This document shows, piece by piece, positions 26,001 to 40,922 of a stretch of DNA of 64,000 bases. The notes beneath the pieces are model-generated. The model ran no database searches. It was given only the letters and a program-made list of their open reading frames with translations, and had not been told where the DNA came from. The DNA is from Diprion similis (lineage: Eukaryota; Arthropoda; Insecta; Hymenoptera; Diprionidae), in assembly GCF_021155765.1 (NCBI RefSeq), contig NC_060108.1:17819025-17883024 (forward strand). Direction: 5' to 3'. Position 1 is the stretch's first letter; every line of letters starts with the position of its first letter. The position numbers and the translations under genes were made by a program.

Positions 26001-28599
26001 TTTTTGCAAGCTCTGCGTTTTTATTTTAGGTGGTCAATGTCCCGCCGTAGGAACTACCAGAAATGAAAAGTTATAAAAAACGAATGCGTGAAAAGATTCT
26101 GTATAGAAATATTTAGGAACAAAATTGCATAACGCTATTTGGGACGAGGTTTCGAAAAGGGCAATTAGTCACATCCGGTGGCGTAAAATCTTTGGCATCA
26201 GTTGGTTATGGTTGCTTTTTCGGTTATTCCGGAACCGAAATTGCCACTGCCTAGCCTGCGTACGCACACTCCGTATTCGCCCCAACACATCCTCTAACCG
26301 AATGTGTACCGTATGTTCTCGGGTAACGCACTCATCGAGACGATTCTCGTCGACGCGGACTGTCGCAATTTTCTATTTCGGTATACAGAGGCGCGTCAGC
26401 TACTTACGCGTCTTTTCACATTCATCAAACCATAGATGTCCACATATGTGTAATTAAGCGTACCTACATTCACGCCCAACTACTCGAAATTTTTTTCGCA
26501 TTAACACGCAATACGATGTTTGTTCTGATGTATATCTCGAGTCTGCTGCTCGTTACGCTATTATAGGTACGGATTCCTCCTGCAAGAACTCAATCGCTGC
26601 TTCAGGCGAATCGCTAAAGAGTAACAAACTTCCGGTTTCCGGTGCATCGAAACCAACCTTTATCTCCTCGTATTATCCCAACGTACGTGCGTTATACCTA
26701 CTGATAAAAATCCGCGTTGTGTGGAACTGTGCGTGCATATACATGTGGAGATTACACGCGCAGTGTATGCACCCGGTGTGTTTTGGGGAACGGTAACTTT
26801 TTTTAAAGATTTTACTTTTTTTTTTTTTTTTCTTATCATCGTAATCTAGACATCCAGCTGCTTTACATTTGCTCAGGTTTCCTGCAGGAAACTATTATAC
26901 AGCATGTATATCATGTATTCATTATTTCCTCGTACATATAAGACTACGCCGGAGTAGAGGATGCAAAGTTTTCTTCGCCTATAATATTCCTGTATAATCT
27001 TACGTGTTCGGATATACCTTTTTCTTTATCCTGTATTGATGCGAAAATAGAACTTATTTGTGAATACCTATTTTTTGCCGTTCCCCTCGACTTCGATAAG
27101 ACATCCGGAACAGTCCGATTTGAAACCAAGTCCAAAAAGAATCCAACAATCCTTTACACGCTCAGGATACGTGTAATAATACGACCTCGAATTCATGCCG
27201 CTTATACTGTACGTGTCCATTATAAAATATTATACACGTAAGTACAAGTACGACACGGAGTGTGTCAACTACGAGTACAATATCAACGACAGTGCCCCTG
27301 TTTTACAGTTTTATGTCGCCCTGCACTGATAGCTGGCGTTATGACGCTAGTATACATATAGGTATGTGTAAGTACAATACATAGACGCGTATACAATACG
27401 GCATAACCTGAGAGTTCTAACAGCGGCCTCATTTCCTTAAGATCAAGGTGCTAACTAGAATTGCAGGAGGATTGCACCACTCGTTAATTATTGCGTGCAG
27501 GCGAAGGTAAGATTATTAGTCAGCGCGTCGGAGCTCGTCGATGCTGCAAACTCGCTTTTAAAGGTACGCTGCATCACGTGTGTGCCTGGGGCCTCCTCTA
27601 CGCACCTGGACAGAAAGAGACACCTGTCATCGTTTATATAAATACAATCGTCTCGATTATCACGGACGTGTAATGCAATCTATTCGCAAATGCCTTTTTC
27701 CTTCGCGTAGGACGGGACGACGTTTCCGATTTAGTTTGCGATGAGTCACAGATTAATACGAAATAATGCGCAATTCATTGTCATACGGTCTATATATCAA
27801 TGTCTTTGACGTTTGTGTCCCTTAATCGACTCTCTGCTGTCTCTGAGGAAGGACGAGGATAAATTTGATAAAAACTACGTCACTGCAGGTACGAAGCTTG
27901 GGAATTTAAAATCTGAATTAGATATTTTACGTTTTATACACATAATAGGCGTATGTGCGCGGTAAGTTCCGCACGTCAATCATTCTGCTTTTATTTTATA
28001 TAACCTCACGGTCATCGATCTTCATAAAACTCAAGCACACGTCATTGTTGTCTCGGCTATTATTAAGCCAAGCAGTTATCTTTCGGGAGTGTTTTTCTTT
28101 CCCTCCGTCTTCTGCGAATGAAAATTCGTTTTCTAGTTCGAAATAAGACCAAAAATAAATAAATTAAAAAATAAAAAAAAAAAACACGAAAAAAACATCA
28201 TTTCACGTACAAATCAAGAATTATATACATTCGATACGAAAACGTGCTCGATTATTTATAACCGTTCGTTCGTAACAGTGTCTATAAAGATTCGACAAGC
28301 GTGCAGCACGAAACGGTGTACTTGAGTTTCATAAAAATCGACGTCCATGAAGTTAAAAAGTGGTTAAGGTCATAGTCCCGCATTATTATAAAATGAGCGA
28401 GGAGCGGGGAAGAGTTGGAAGTGTACGAAAATCAACACACAAACGATATTACGTTAAAGAAAAACAAAAAGAAAAGAAAAAAAAAACGTCATGACAGAGA
28501 GCCGAGCGTGAACGAAGGAATTCCTCGCTTATTTTCATTATTTTTATCTTCGTCTCGCTCTTCTCGGCCACCGTGTAGGTAGTAACACACATCCACAAA

Positions 28600-31500
28600 G
28601 ATCGTCGGTGGCGCTGGAACGGCGGCGGAGCGAACGGAGAATATCGCAAAGATCGTTGCAAAAATAGTGTCGGTTGGCCATGAACGGCAGGCGGGCGGCA
28701 GGTAGGCAAGCAAAACCGGCGCGGCGCAGTGACGAAGCCTCGGTCGTATTTTAACTTCCCGCCTTGGTAAAACGGGGCGATACGGCTGTTCCGGCACGTA
28801 TAAAGCGTTCGTCGTGGCGCGCAGGCGCGTTTGAATCACCTGCGCGTCCGACCAGTGCGCAAGCAGCACGTACTTCAGGGCGATGTTGATCGTCCGGGAT
28901 GAGGAGGGGGGGGAGAGCGGGGCGTCGAGTCCTCGAGTTAATTCACCAACGTTTTCAATATTTCAGTCTACGCTCCGACGTCGTAGAGTTACAAGCACGA
29001 AAATGGCGTGCCTGAACAGAATTTCTTCAACCCGTTGCTGCTGTAGTTTCTGAGCGGAGGCCGGTCCACAAGTTGGTCCGTCCATAATAACAGGCACGGG
29101 ATTTTAGTCATCGCATAAGAACGACAGCTTGATTATTCCTTTTTTTCTAAATACGAAATAATCAGATTACCAAGGAAACGATCGATCGTGTGAAAGTATA
29201 AATAAGAAAAATAAAAACGCAAACGACACGAAAAGGAATTAAAGAAACTAAGGAAGATCAAGAATAAAAATCCATCACCCGTGCATCTTTGGTAACAAGT
29301 ACGACCGGTTCGTCCGGAGATTTGTTACTTACTGTTTAATTTATTGTTGTGTGACGGTGAAAAACATACCAATTTTGGACGTGGTACCCCCGTTCAGGAA
29401 CTAACGGCGATTTTTACGAAATAACAGTTAAAGATAACTAATTAAAAGGTACGAATCAAGGTGTGCGTCATTATATGCATATGTTATACACAGTAATCAT
29501 ATTACCATACAGTCGGTCTAATCAGCGCCTAGTTAGTCGAAAGGATTATAAAGCAACGACAGAATAAGAATATTGATAACGATAAACTAACGAGACCTGA
29601 CAAAGAAAAAAAGTGTTATTAACAGACTTATTGAACGTTTATTATCATCATCACTACGGTATCATCATCACCACGCTCTTCTCCTTCTCTCTCCGGTTCA
29701 ACTTCTTTCCTCATCTTCTCTCTTGCTCAAAGCCTAACCGTCGTCATCCGGCTGATTACTCAAACTTAGATCGGCAATATTTCCGTTGGGCAATAGGTAG
29801 TGAATTTAAATTGAATCGAATAATATCGTGGGTGGCCTCGGGTATTCGTAATTGCTATACCAAGTCGCGGTTCGACCGTGTTTGACACGTAAGCGCTACG
29901 AAGAGATACGTGTGCCTGTGTGTGCGTGCGTGCGTGCGTGTGAATGTAGGCGTGTATGAGTGTGAGTGGTTGTCGGATCGATAGAGGTTCCCATTCGGTT
30001 ACCCGGTGCAGCAGCCTCCGGCCACCGTGAACCGGACAAAGTGAAAAGTAACATACGAGGGATTAGGTCTTGTTTATTTATTTATTTTTTTTTATCTATT
30101 TCTTTACTTTTACAGCCGCGATTAGAATCTTCTTCAATCCAATTAGAACTATCGTTCGCAATTTTGATCCGCTCTTGGCGGATCTCCGCCATTTTGACCT
30201 TATCGAAGGATATCTGGGTGTACCCAAGTTCCTCTCTCGTCATCCCATGCTCCGCGTTTCACGCCCGTCCACCTACTCGCTGCTCTTGCAATTTCGTTGC
30301 GTTGTTTCATCAAGGTTTATTCCTTATCTTTTTTTCTTATTTTCATCAACCCCCCCCCCCCCCTCCTCCTCCTCCTCCATCGTTCTCATATCGTCAGGCC
30401 CACGTCGCCGTCTGTTGGACGATCGAAACAGCGCTACAACACCAACTTACGTCAGTCAATTTTCCGCGGCTCCTCCCACCTCCGCCAATCCTCGTAGTTA
30501 ATTCTTTAAATACGCGCGCTTGCGTGCGTCTGTCGCCTATGTTCAGATCGCTCGCCTACCACCGGGCACCCAGACCTGTTACCACGCCCCTGGAGGCTAC
30601 AATTGTTTGATTGTGTGTGCGCGTGTGTGGATGCCCCCCTCCTTTGGCCACGGTACACGCGTGCATACCTAACTCCTCCGCAACTCCGCGAACCCGACCG
30701 AAGTTGCAATCCGATTTGCGCAAACGTATCGTATGTGTGTGTGTGTGTGTGTATGCATGTACGCGTATGTGGATATCGCAAATGTTGCGCGCGTATTAAT
30801 GTATCATGTACACACAAAAAATAAAAGCAGCTACTGATACGAAATAAGAGTTGCCAAATTTAAAGGTCTACTTTGTAACTCGTTGACTTTTTTTTTTTTA
30901 CTTTCGTTTTTTTAATTATCTTTCCCTTCAATTAATCTCAATCTATACTCGGCTCGCATCGTATAACGAAAATTGAATTTTCGCATTTCATTCATTAGCA
31001 GAGAGCAGATTTGTCAGGTTTATAAAACATTTGAATGTTATTATGATACTTGGTTTTTTAATACAATCGTTGATGTTTTATACTGTCTTTTGTTCGTTAC
31101 AGTTGAGAATCGAAACCTCGAAGAGATCACGCGAAACGAGTAGTCCCGATCACCGATTGTATTGAGTGGACGTTTGCAGCCGATCTCTCCGTGACCAAGG
31201 ACTAATATGATGCAAATGTGATTAGGAAGAACAAGTGGATATAAAAGATTAATATAAACCTATTAGCAAGTTGAGAAACAACGATGCAAATAGATGAAAA
31301 CGTGATATTATTGTCGATACATACGTGTAGTTGTGTATTAGTATTGTAATTTGAAAATAGTTAAAAAAACAGGAAAGAAAACTTATCATTTACGCATGAG
31401 TATAAATGCAGTTCGACGAAGATTAAACACGATTTTTAGTGAGGCAGAAAACGGAAGGTAATATTATAAGTGAAACTAGGAGGAAAGAAAACTTTTTTTT

Positions 31501-31804
31501 CTTACTACGTAAAAAATGTTGATGAAGTGACCAAATAAAGTTTTTTACAATATAAAATTGTGCCGGGTAAAGATAAAGCGTGAAAACAATCAATCGGTAT
31601 ATATTAAACGAAAACGTTAATAGTTATAGTTTTGACAATATTTGGTAAAAAAAAAAATAAAAATAAAAAATAAATAACTTGAAACGTGTAATATAATAGT
31701 CAGGTGGTGTTTTATAATAACAACAATAAAAATCATTGAAAAACAATACAAACAGTCAAACGATCGGTGGGGAATAGTGGTGCGTGCGGTATCGTAGTAC
31801 GAAT
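28600..31804 (+). promoter_or_regulatory. Probable tribbles promoter and 5' UTR region
   Basis: The stretch 28600-28940 is noticeably more GC- and CpG-rich than its surroundings. A TCAGT initiator-like pentamer lies at 28963-28967; no matching downstream promoter element was found. From about 29000 to 31804 the sequence is AT-rich with stops in all frames, as expected of untranslated leader or intron. A good acceptor (tttgttcgttacag) ends at 31102 and a donor-like AAAAG|GTACGA lies at 29448, so a spliced 5' UTR is possible. Also here are a TGCG-rich microsatellite (29911-29942), 14 C followed by a TCC repeat (30350-30378) and a TG repeat (30734-30752). The promoter assignment is inference; transcript 5' ends would settle it. 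Confidence 0.3.
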
Positions 31805-34800
31805 ATGAGAGTTGCTAGGCAGCATCCGTTGCATTTACAAGTGACGCGAACGAATAATGGAAAATTTCTCGTCAATTCGAACGGTAGTCAACACGATGTT
31901 GGCGGTCAGCAACGGCGGCAACACCAGCATCTGCAGCAACAGCAACTGCTGCAACAGCAGCAGCAGCAGCATCATCATCATGCTCAGCAATTGCAACTGC
32001 AGCAGCAGCAGCAACAGCAGCAGCAGCAACGACAACAGCAGCAGCAACACCAACAGCGGGGCAACGGCGATCAGCAACAGTTACAGCAAAAAACGACGAA
32101 CGAAGAGACGACGAACGGTAACGTTTCAACGGCGGCTTTTCCGAGCTGCGAATCCGTCCCGACGCCAAATCATGGACCGACTTTGTTGGGGGAAAGGTTC
32201 TTGCTCGTCGGACCTGCCGAGGGCAGCGCGCTGTATCGATGCATCGACGTGAAAACTGGTCAGCAACTCGTTGCCAAGGTCAGTATGAGATCTCAACTCG
32301 CCGGATCCTTGTATCTCCTTATATACCTATACCTATACCTACACGTATACACGTATACACGTATATACCTGTTATTAACAACCTGCGGCGGCTTTTGCTC
32401 CCGGGTTATTCGTCGAAGGTTAGTTCATTCAACATTTGCAATCGTTATCGTGAACGGTTTTTACCTTTTTGTTTTTTGTTTTTTTTCTATTCGCCAGGAC
32501 GTGAATTGAAGAGTATTTTTAGAAATTATTTTTATGATGTGAAAAAATTTATTGTCACAATGACTTTCGAGATGTAAAGAAAGAGAGAAAATAGAGATTG
32601 CAACGCGACTATGATAGGAGACTTTTATCGCAATCCTCCGTATCGCTGCTTTGCAGGATGTGCTTGTGTTAGTCGGTTGAATTCTGATTGCTCGTTATTG
32701 CGCGACAGACACCGTGAAACGAATGTGACGTGAAAAGGAAGTCGAACGAAATGTCACGAGAGTTTAACGCGCGTCGACATAAGGTCGATGCTCCAATCCC
32801 TTGAAATTGCACCTGCAGTAATAAAGAAAGAGAAAAATACTGCTGTCAAGCACGCGATTTATTCTCTGAATATACTCCGTTGTAATGCAAACAACTCGAA
32901 ACTGTTGTAATGTTTCGGCATAACTGACGATTGCCGTTGAATTAGAGTGAAAAATAAAAACACGACACTTTTTTAATCCATATTCAAATAGCAGCGTCGT
33001 TTATTTGAATGCGAAGTTTGACGCATGAAAAATAAAATACCGCTTTTTCTTGCGTCGAAAATTAAAAACAAGAAACCCGATGAAGCCAATAATCGAATAT
33101 CATTCACGACGAATAATATATTATCTGTTTTTCAAGAAGCGTGTACACTTGTTTACGTAGATTATTAAAATCCCTCGAATCCAACTATTTATCCAAATTC
33201 GATATATTATTGAAACGAAGAGTCTCTTGCTTTTATCACACCTCGTCGACAAGAATCTTTCTAATTATCGCGATGTACGTGTGTAATATAAAAAATATAT
33301 TTTTAACATATGTACGTACGAACGATAATACTCGTAGTTTACCGCACTTACGCTCGAATTGATACTTGCAATAGTACTAAAATCTCTGTGTCAAGGTTCC
33401 ATGAACAATATACATATATATTCTCACCACACTATAATATATATGACATCAACGTATCCTGTGTAATAAAATGAATGAATTTTCTTTCGTCGTTTTTCTC
33501 CTCGGCTAGTGTACCTGTGTAGAAACCTGCGAAAGGCATGCATGCGCCTACCGCTTCTCTTATTATATATACACGTATATACGTATCTACGTTTAGTATG
33601 CCGCTAGGTATGGAAGAACAGTTTTCCTTCCTCCTAACAGGGTTGAACTTGACTCATTAATTGCCTTTATCTGTATATGTCTATATGCGTGTGTAGCGTA
33701 AGAAGGCTATTTCGCCGCGTTCTCCTATAACTTGTGACGACTCACTTAAGTACTACGACACCATTTTTCCCGATCTAAGCGAGCGATAACCACTTTCGTC
33801 TTTTGAAATTTTTTACGCTCACAATCAATTGAATCGTGCCAAATTATTATTATTATTGCTTGATAATTGTGCGACGCCTGACTATCTCTTTGCGATTATC
33901 GTTATCATTGTTATTGTTATTACGTATAGTATGTAGGTATACATGCGAAGGTACGTAATATATGCGATGTGCGCAGTGCGTAACATATATCGTGCACATA
34001 TTATTGAGTATTGTTCTACGAAAATTGTTGTACATTGATCACATGTACATACCTACGCGTGTAATCCTAATTTTTGAATTCTGAGAGATAAGATTTATTC
34101 ATACAAATCCAAACGAGGGATTGAAAAATGACATCTTGAGGTAATAAGATACGAGGAATAAAGAGCAAAGAAAAAAAAAATCAAACTGACAAAAATGTAA
34201 ATAACATATTGTGTACTTATCCTACTCATATACGACCAGCGATTGCAACTTATCATCTCGTTGTTATGAAATTTTCAATTATAACGCGCGTGTGTCGCCA
34301 GCTCTTGTTTCTTCATCACCTTTGTTGGATGTGTATATTACATATGAGGACATACATACGTATATGTATATGTGTGTATATATATACACGTATATAATAT
34401 ACGTATATATATATATATATATCGCAATTTGCACAACGTATTTATCGCCTCTACATAGGTATATAGCGTCATGTTACTAGGTGATCTAACAATTATTAAA
34501 CCCCGTTGCTGAAACCGACAGGAGTGGCACATTCCGCGAATTAAATTCCTCCGTGTATACATATATATGTATATGCCCGAATAGCCTGAACGTCTCTCTC
34601 TCTCTCTCTCTCTCTTCCATTCTTTGTGCCCTTAAGTCACAATGCAAGTTATATATCTACTTTCTTGTAACCCCGATGGTGCGTTCGTCGGAACACAACG
34701 CAACAATAATATGTTGTGCAAAATGAATGATGTGAGAAGAAAACATGCATGCAAAACCTGCAGCTGTTAGCATCATAAATGAAGGGGTAGAAATAAAAAT

Positions 34801-37800
34801 TTGGAATAATTCGTTTCAATTTCTATGCCCGTTGATATTTTTGTTACATGGTTGTTAATGATGTTGCTAATATTATTATTACTAATACTATTCGCATTAT
34901 CACTAGCTATAGTTTGTATGGATTTTGATCTATTTTCATTACATTTGGCTTTAGACCGTCAGAACGTATCACCTGAAACGATATTGAGAATATTTATCGA
35001 TTTGATAGCCTGCAATTCTTATCGAGTATATCGATCGAACGAACACGGTGATTAGAAATGATTTCAATGTCATTTACGTACGTTTCTTTACCTCTGGTTC
35101 GCACATTCACGCGTAACACACACATAGTGTGATAGGGGAAAAATTTTGAAGGTTTATTTTTCTGTTGTTGTTTTCTTATCACTCGAAATCATTGAAACAA
35201 TTCAGGAAAGAGGGGATTCGGCAATCAACATATAGACTCATTCTCTGTACGCAGGTGTGTGTGTATATATATATATATTTTGTTTATCTCGATATCGGTA
35301 CACGTAATTGTTTGTTGAAATTTGATAGAAAACGTGCTACGTATCGCATGCATGTATAATGTATACTGTATATACATATATATATATATATGTATACGGT
35401 CTTGCAGTTCTAGGTGCGTGTATGCTTAAGGCTTGTAGTAAACAAAGCGCCATAACATTCATACAATGATTCATGACGCGGTCGATGACGTGACCATTAT
35501 TCTGCCGGCTGTCGTCATCTGCTCGACTGCGATCCCCGAATTCCCGTCAAACGTATTTGACTCACCTTGTACATACATCAGTGTTGTTACACATGCATAC
35601 CGCGTGAATGTAGGTACTGTTTCATTGTTTGCATCCGTTACGCTTATTATAAATTGAACTCCGAACGCGACTTCCTATTCTGATCTATTTTCTAGTTCCT
35701 GCTTTCTTTATCAGTATACGTATCTACCTTGTTTCCTATACGAAATTGTAAATTTTTGAAATTTTTTCCCCATTTCGATCTTTATTTTTTTTTTTTTTTT
35801 CATCATCACTCCTACAATTTTGTTTCTGCATTCATTCCTGATATATTATTATGTAATATACATTATGTATTTACATATGTGACAGACTATGTGCGAGGTT
35901 GTACATACGTGTTGCATCACGTTGGTACGGATTTATACTGCTGCGTATTTTACGTGTGGTACAGCTCTCTGGGTACATAGCAGAGTATGTGAGGCATAGG
36001 CTATTATCTTATAAAAGTCCTCTTTCTACATCGCCTTCGGGCAACGGTTGCTGCACGCTCGTTAACAATTGGGCAAGAATTGACCAAGCTGCAGCAAGAT
36101 ATGGTATAGAGTCGCGCTTCGATCATATACATGTATATCAAATACATGCATGTAAACCATACTCGCCCATCTACCCACCTTGTCTCGAACCCGGCCTAAT
36201 AACAATATCACGCTCCTATTACGAGAATTGATTACCGAGAGCTCAAAAAATAAAAAGGAATTATGAAGATGGTATTCAGGATATTAAAAATTCCGCTAGG
36301 CAATCGTACGGATGAAACTTTGGAGGAAAAGTAAAAAAAAATAAGTAAAAAAAGAAAAACACGTAATGCACAAGGCTGCAAACGCACTTTCGATATATCT
36401 ATACATAGCAAAGAATGCTCTGAGGATTTTAAGGTCGCATGATAAGGAAATAACGAATTGTATATAAATCACAATGAAATATAACTGTGCGTATATATAT
36501 TTGGATGAAAAATTTCAGCACAGTGCAATGATTAACGTACAACGTGGATTTTTTTTATAACCGTACGTTTTGCATGGAGTCAAGTTTAATAGCACAGTAA
36601 TTCAGTATGTATAAATGAACCCAAGGTTTATACAATATATAGTCAAACAAAAGTATCGCAATTGATAAAATTTTAACCGTAAAATTGTTTAAGCTATAAA
36701 TAGAAATGGTTGTATTGTTTTTTTCTCGATATTTAGTTAATATACGAGCACTTACATAAGCAGAATGAGAAAAATTCTCACTGCACAGATAAGAGTGCGT
36801 AAAGCGTAAAAAGATACCGTATTGCAAGTAAATATGAAAGGATACAGCCAAGTTTGTAACCCGTAAAACGCTGACGGGGCTGATTTGCGCGTTGTTGCAA
36901 TATATATTGAAAATAAAAAGTTTTCCGTACATTATACAATCGATTAATAACCACTACTGTTATGCACCGTGTTAGGTAATACCTACGAACGTTACGATAA
37001 CATGATTATAACACACAGTACGATCTTGAAATTTTTAAGGGAACAAATGAAATTATATATCGATACAACGCAATGACACGCGTTATCTTTGTACCGAGTT
37101 GAAATTCGATTTCCTCATAATCGTCATCGTCATCATCATCATCTTCATAAAGCATCGTCGTTAATCGGTTTCTTGTCTTCTTCCAGGCGTTGACCGTCGG
37201 CGACAAGGGAGGTCAGGCCCTTCTCGAGGCGCATCTTCGTCTCGACGGAACCGGGGCTGCGAGTGGAGTTGCTGGAGTCGTCGACGCGCCTGGTGGACGA
37301 CGGTACCTTCTCCTGGAGGGACACCACGGGGATCTTCACGCCTACGTAAGAGCCCGTAGACGACTGCGGGAGCCCGAAGCTCGTCGACTCTTCAGACAGG
37401 CTGCCAAGGCCGTTTCAACCTGTCATGAAAACGGCGTTGTTTTACGGGACCTGAAATTACGGAAATTCGTATTCGCCGATGAAACAAGGTACGGACGCAT
37501 ACGCGTGAAACTTAATCATCTCCACTACCTATACATCTATCTATGCATAAGTATACCACCCTGGGGCATCAAATTTGTGAGATCGATTCTCGGGAATCCG
37601 GCATGAAAAAATGTCACCCATCGGCATTTGTCGATTCATATTTCTCTCGGTATCGAATCGCAATATGTATGTATGTACAATTGTGCCGCACTGTAAGCAT
37701 GCAGCAACGTTCGGACCTCGATATATCGATCTACGTCTGCACTGCTGCAGTGTGTGCATTTCGTCGCTGCGCGCCAGAGGCGTTTCAAGTCTATACCTAC

Positions 37801-37829
37801 CTGCCTACCACCTACTATATCTGTAGCTC

Positions 37830-37861
<32 letters not shown>

Positions 37862-40800
37862 GTCGCCGCCGTTGACGGTGTTGGCAAATCAGCTTCCACT
37901 GCACCAGAGACTCGCTCGCATTCCGTTCTCACACTGTAAAACGACGACAAACTTGTGTGCATGCGTGTTTAATGGATGGATTGTAACATATATATATATA
38001 TATATATGTAAATGTATATATCGGTTCTCCTGCAAGGGAACGCCAACGAAAGAGGCGAATATACTACTTACCCCCTTCTACATTTATGTAATAATGTGGA
38101 CAGATTTTGCAACCACCTCGCACCGCTCGACGTGCGCGTAGGTATATCTTAATTTGCGAATTTTCAAACTTTTGAGTAGTTTGTGTTTTTGTAATCGTTT
38201 CTTTTTTTCTTATTTACTTCATCTTCTTATTCTGTCGATTCGCATCTTGCGCAGTCGTTCCGGTTCTTTCGCGTGCCGCCGGTTTTGGCAAACAATGATT
38301 TCATGACTTGGAATGATTTCAACCGATTTCTGCTGTTTAGTTTATATTAGACTTGTTGATTTCATGTGATTTCATATTGTGCGAACTTAAAAACTACACG
38401 TCATCGTTTGGCGATAAAATTTCTTTGTCTTTTTCATCCGGACGTTGAAGAGGTTTCTATAAATACCCTTTTTTTTTTACCCCCGCGCATTTCTGTTTAT
38501 TCCAATTTTTACCCATGCATATGTGTAAGTAATATTTCCAATATCACTTACACCACAAGAACCTTCGTCTTGATTTACTTATCTGTTTCTTTTTCTATTT
38601 AGATCAATCTCGAAACGCTTGTTTTTTATTTTGTAAATAAATGTGGAACTGGACGTTAGTATTTACAGGTGATTGACCGCGAGACGCGAACCTCGGATTC
38701 GTCACGTTCTTTGTCCGGGTTCGAATCAGAGTTGGAACACTCCGTTATACACGGATTCAAAGTGATTACAATCCTTCCTTCCTGACTACTTGCACGCGTT
38801 AATTTTAAAGCCTTTTAATAATGATATTCTTTTTATAGATTTTTTCCAATTCAATTTTCATAAAAGACGAAAATTCGGCAAATTTCGTAACGCGATGCAG
38901 TATATTTTCCAGTCACGATAGGCTTATCAACATACCTACGGTAACACTCCGATATAGGTACCTACGTTGTAAGCTTAAATTGTGTGGCGAGGCTGCGGTG
39001 ACGTTACTTCGTTTGTCTGTCGTCCCCTTGCCCGACGACGTGATCTCTCGTCGTGCGAGATGTCGCAAGTATATGTATTGAAAAGCGCACGCGTGTCATA
39101 TGTAGTGTATACATATATACATACATATACACCGTGCATTCATCCCATACGCCTCGCCGTATACGCATTCAGGCGTATCCATATATTGGTTTGTCGACTA
39201 TGTATTATGACTGACGTAAGTCGGTGAGTTTTGAAACTCTCGTATAATTAGGAAACTCTTAAAGCGACGGACGCGCGTTTATCCTCGCGTGCGGTGCAGC
39301 GCGTTTTAACACCGATGCTTGTTGTTTGTTGTTGCAGTTGCTTCAGTTGCTTTTTCTTCGAAATCACGCATTCGCTCGCGTACTTGTAATCGAATATCGG
39401 TCAAAGTTCGTTCCTCGTGTCGCATTGTTCATTCGGGGAATATTTTATCACCCGCGCCGCGATAGCCATAACCGAAGTTTTTACATCTCTTCGATTAGTC
39501 TATTGTCTCTCGTGAGTCTTATGACACAACGCGCTTGCAGGAAATTCAAGTTTTCCGCCTGCAGGCAATGAGAACTTGGATTATTGAAAGAATGTCGATA
39601 ACGGAAGTGGTTTGAGCGTCTTACACACCTAAATCTAATCACGCAGTTCCTGCTGTGTGTGTATGCATAGATTGATGGTCTGCCAAATGAAGCATGTATC
39701 ACCGGATCTTCTTCTACGTCGTTTTATCTATACCCAAGTTAAATGGGTAAATAGGACACGGTATAGAAATTTGGTTATTATGATACACGCGGGACGGTGA
39801 ATCGGGGGCATAATTTATTTGACCCCGATTATACGACGAGGTATATAATGATTTCTACGTTTTAGCTGCACACTCATACGCGATACACACACGCTACATT
39901 TACAACTTTGACTACTTATCGTTCACGCACCTTCGGCGTGACAAATTAACTATTCACCCTAATGATTTTTCGTTTCTATACTAGTATAGTACCGCGTATA
40001 TCCATTTGGAGTGGAATCGGTGTCGATAAATAAAATATACTTACTTGAAACTTTGAAGAAGTAATTCGGCTTGAATTTGACTGCAAATTTCGAGTGGACG
40101 TAGATTGTGGCGATTTTCTTATGTCCCTTCGGAGCGTATATATAACATGAAAAAGCTCCAGATTGTTTTTAATCCGTCGCTTTAATCATGCTCGACAATT
40201 TGTACGACGTTAGCCGGGTGTATAAATAACTAGATGAAGAGTACGGAAACATTTGTAGCTATACGGTTTAAGATATGAAATCGTTTGTTCTCGATCTTGA
40301 TATTACATCTCGCTGTAATAAGGTGTCATGTGTATTCAATATACTGCAAGATGAAAGCAAGAAATACCTCGTCGGGCAACCGATCGTGTCTTATCTTGGT
40401 TATAAATATATCCGCAGAAATAGTTATACGGTGATAAATGCCAACGTACAACGGATCGTGTATGTGTACATTAATTTATAGGAGGATCGTATTATAGTGT
40501 TGCTGGCATAGAACTGTAACGTTGAACGAATTTCAACTATTTCGCAATCCCGGTCAGTCGACCGACGTTAATGTTACACTTCGTGCAAGTAGGTATGACC
40601 GGTTACAGGTAGTTCGAAATTCGCTACATCCCACCGGTGCATTATCTCTGTTATAAACATTTAAGTAAACGTGCGGCGGAGTTTTGCGGCAATTTCGCAT
40701 TACATGTAGGCGTATTACACGTTATAAATACATCCGCGAGAACCCAGCTTATCGCCGTTATGTTACGTAGGTATAATGTGTAATATAATTAATGTATATC

Positions 40801-40891
40801 CGCAGGTATTTTGTATGTGCGTCTAGGTATAGGATGCAGGGAATTAAAAGGAACGCAATGTGTATCTTAAGGTTCTTGAACTCTCTCAGTC

Positions 40892-40922
<31 letters not shown>

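Larger units (their letters stand above)
8880..28599. other. Long noncoding region between BCDIN3D and tribbles
   Basis: About 19.7 kb in which I support no gene. Reading frames here are short, overlap on both strands, and show no recognisable domain. The content is AT-rich DNA with homopolymer tracts, GA and AAG microsatellites (for example about 21964-21988), and small palindromes. The region lies between divergently transcribed BCDIN3D (minus) and tribbles (plus). Distal enhancers of tribbles or an unrecognised noncoding RNA are possible but not shown. Confidence 0.55.

Noticed and set aside
28489-28869. A 126-codon minus-strand frame in the GC-rich stretch before tribbles
   Set aside because: High GC lowers stop frequency; two frames are open together and neither looks like a protein family.
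29966-30610. A 214-codon plus-strand open frame upstream of tribbles
   Set aside because: It starts at GTG, is low-complexity (Ser, Pro, Leu from C-tracts and TCC repeats), overlaps other open frames and shows no family resemblance.
31784-31804. Upstream extension of tribbles to a GTG at 31784
   Set aside because: GTG is not a usual start in animals; the first in-frame ATG after the TAG at 31775 is 31805.
34825-35055. A frame with a leucine-rich, membrane-like N-terminus inside tribbles intron 1
   Set aside because: The hydrophobic run comes from ATT/TTA/CTA-rich DNA; there is no splice or family support.
38717-38727. tRNA-like B box (gggttcgaatc)
   Set aside because: The flanking T-stem does not pair and no A box or acceptor stem was found upstream.
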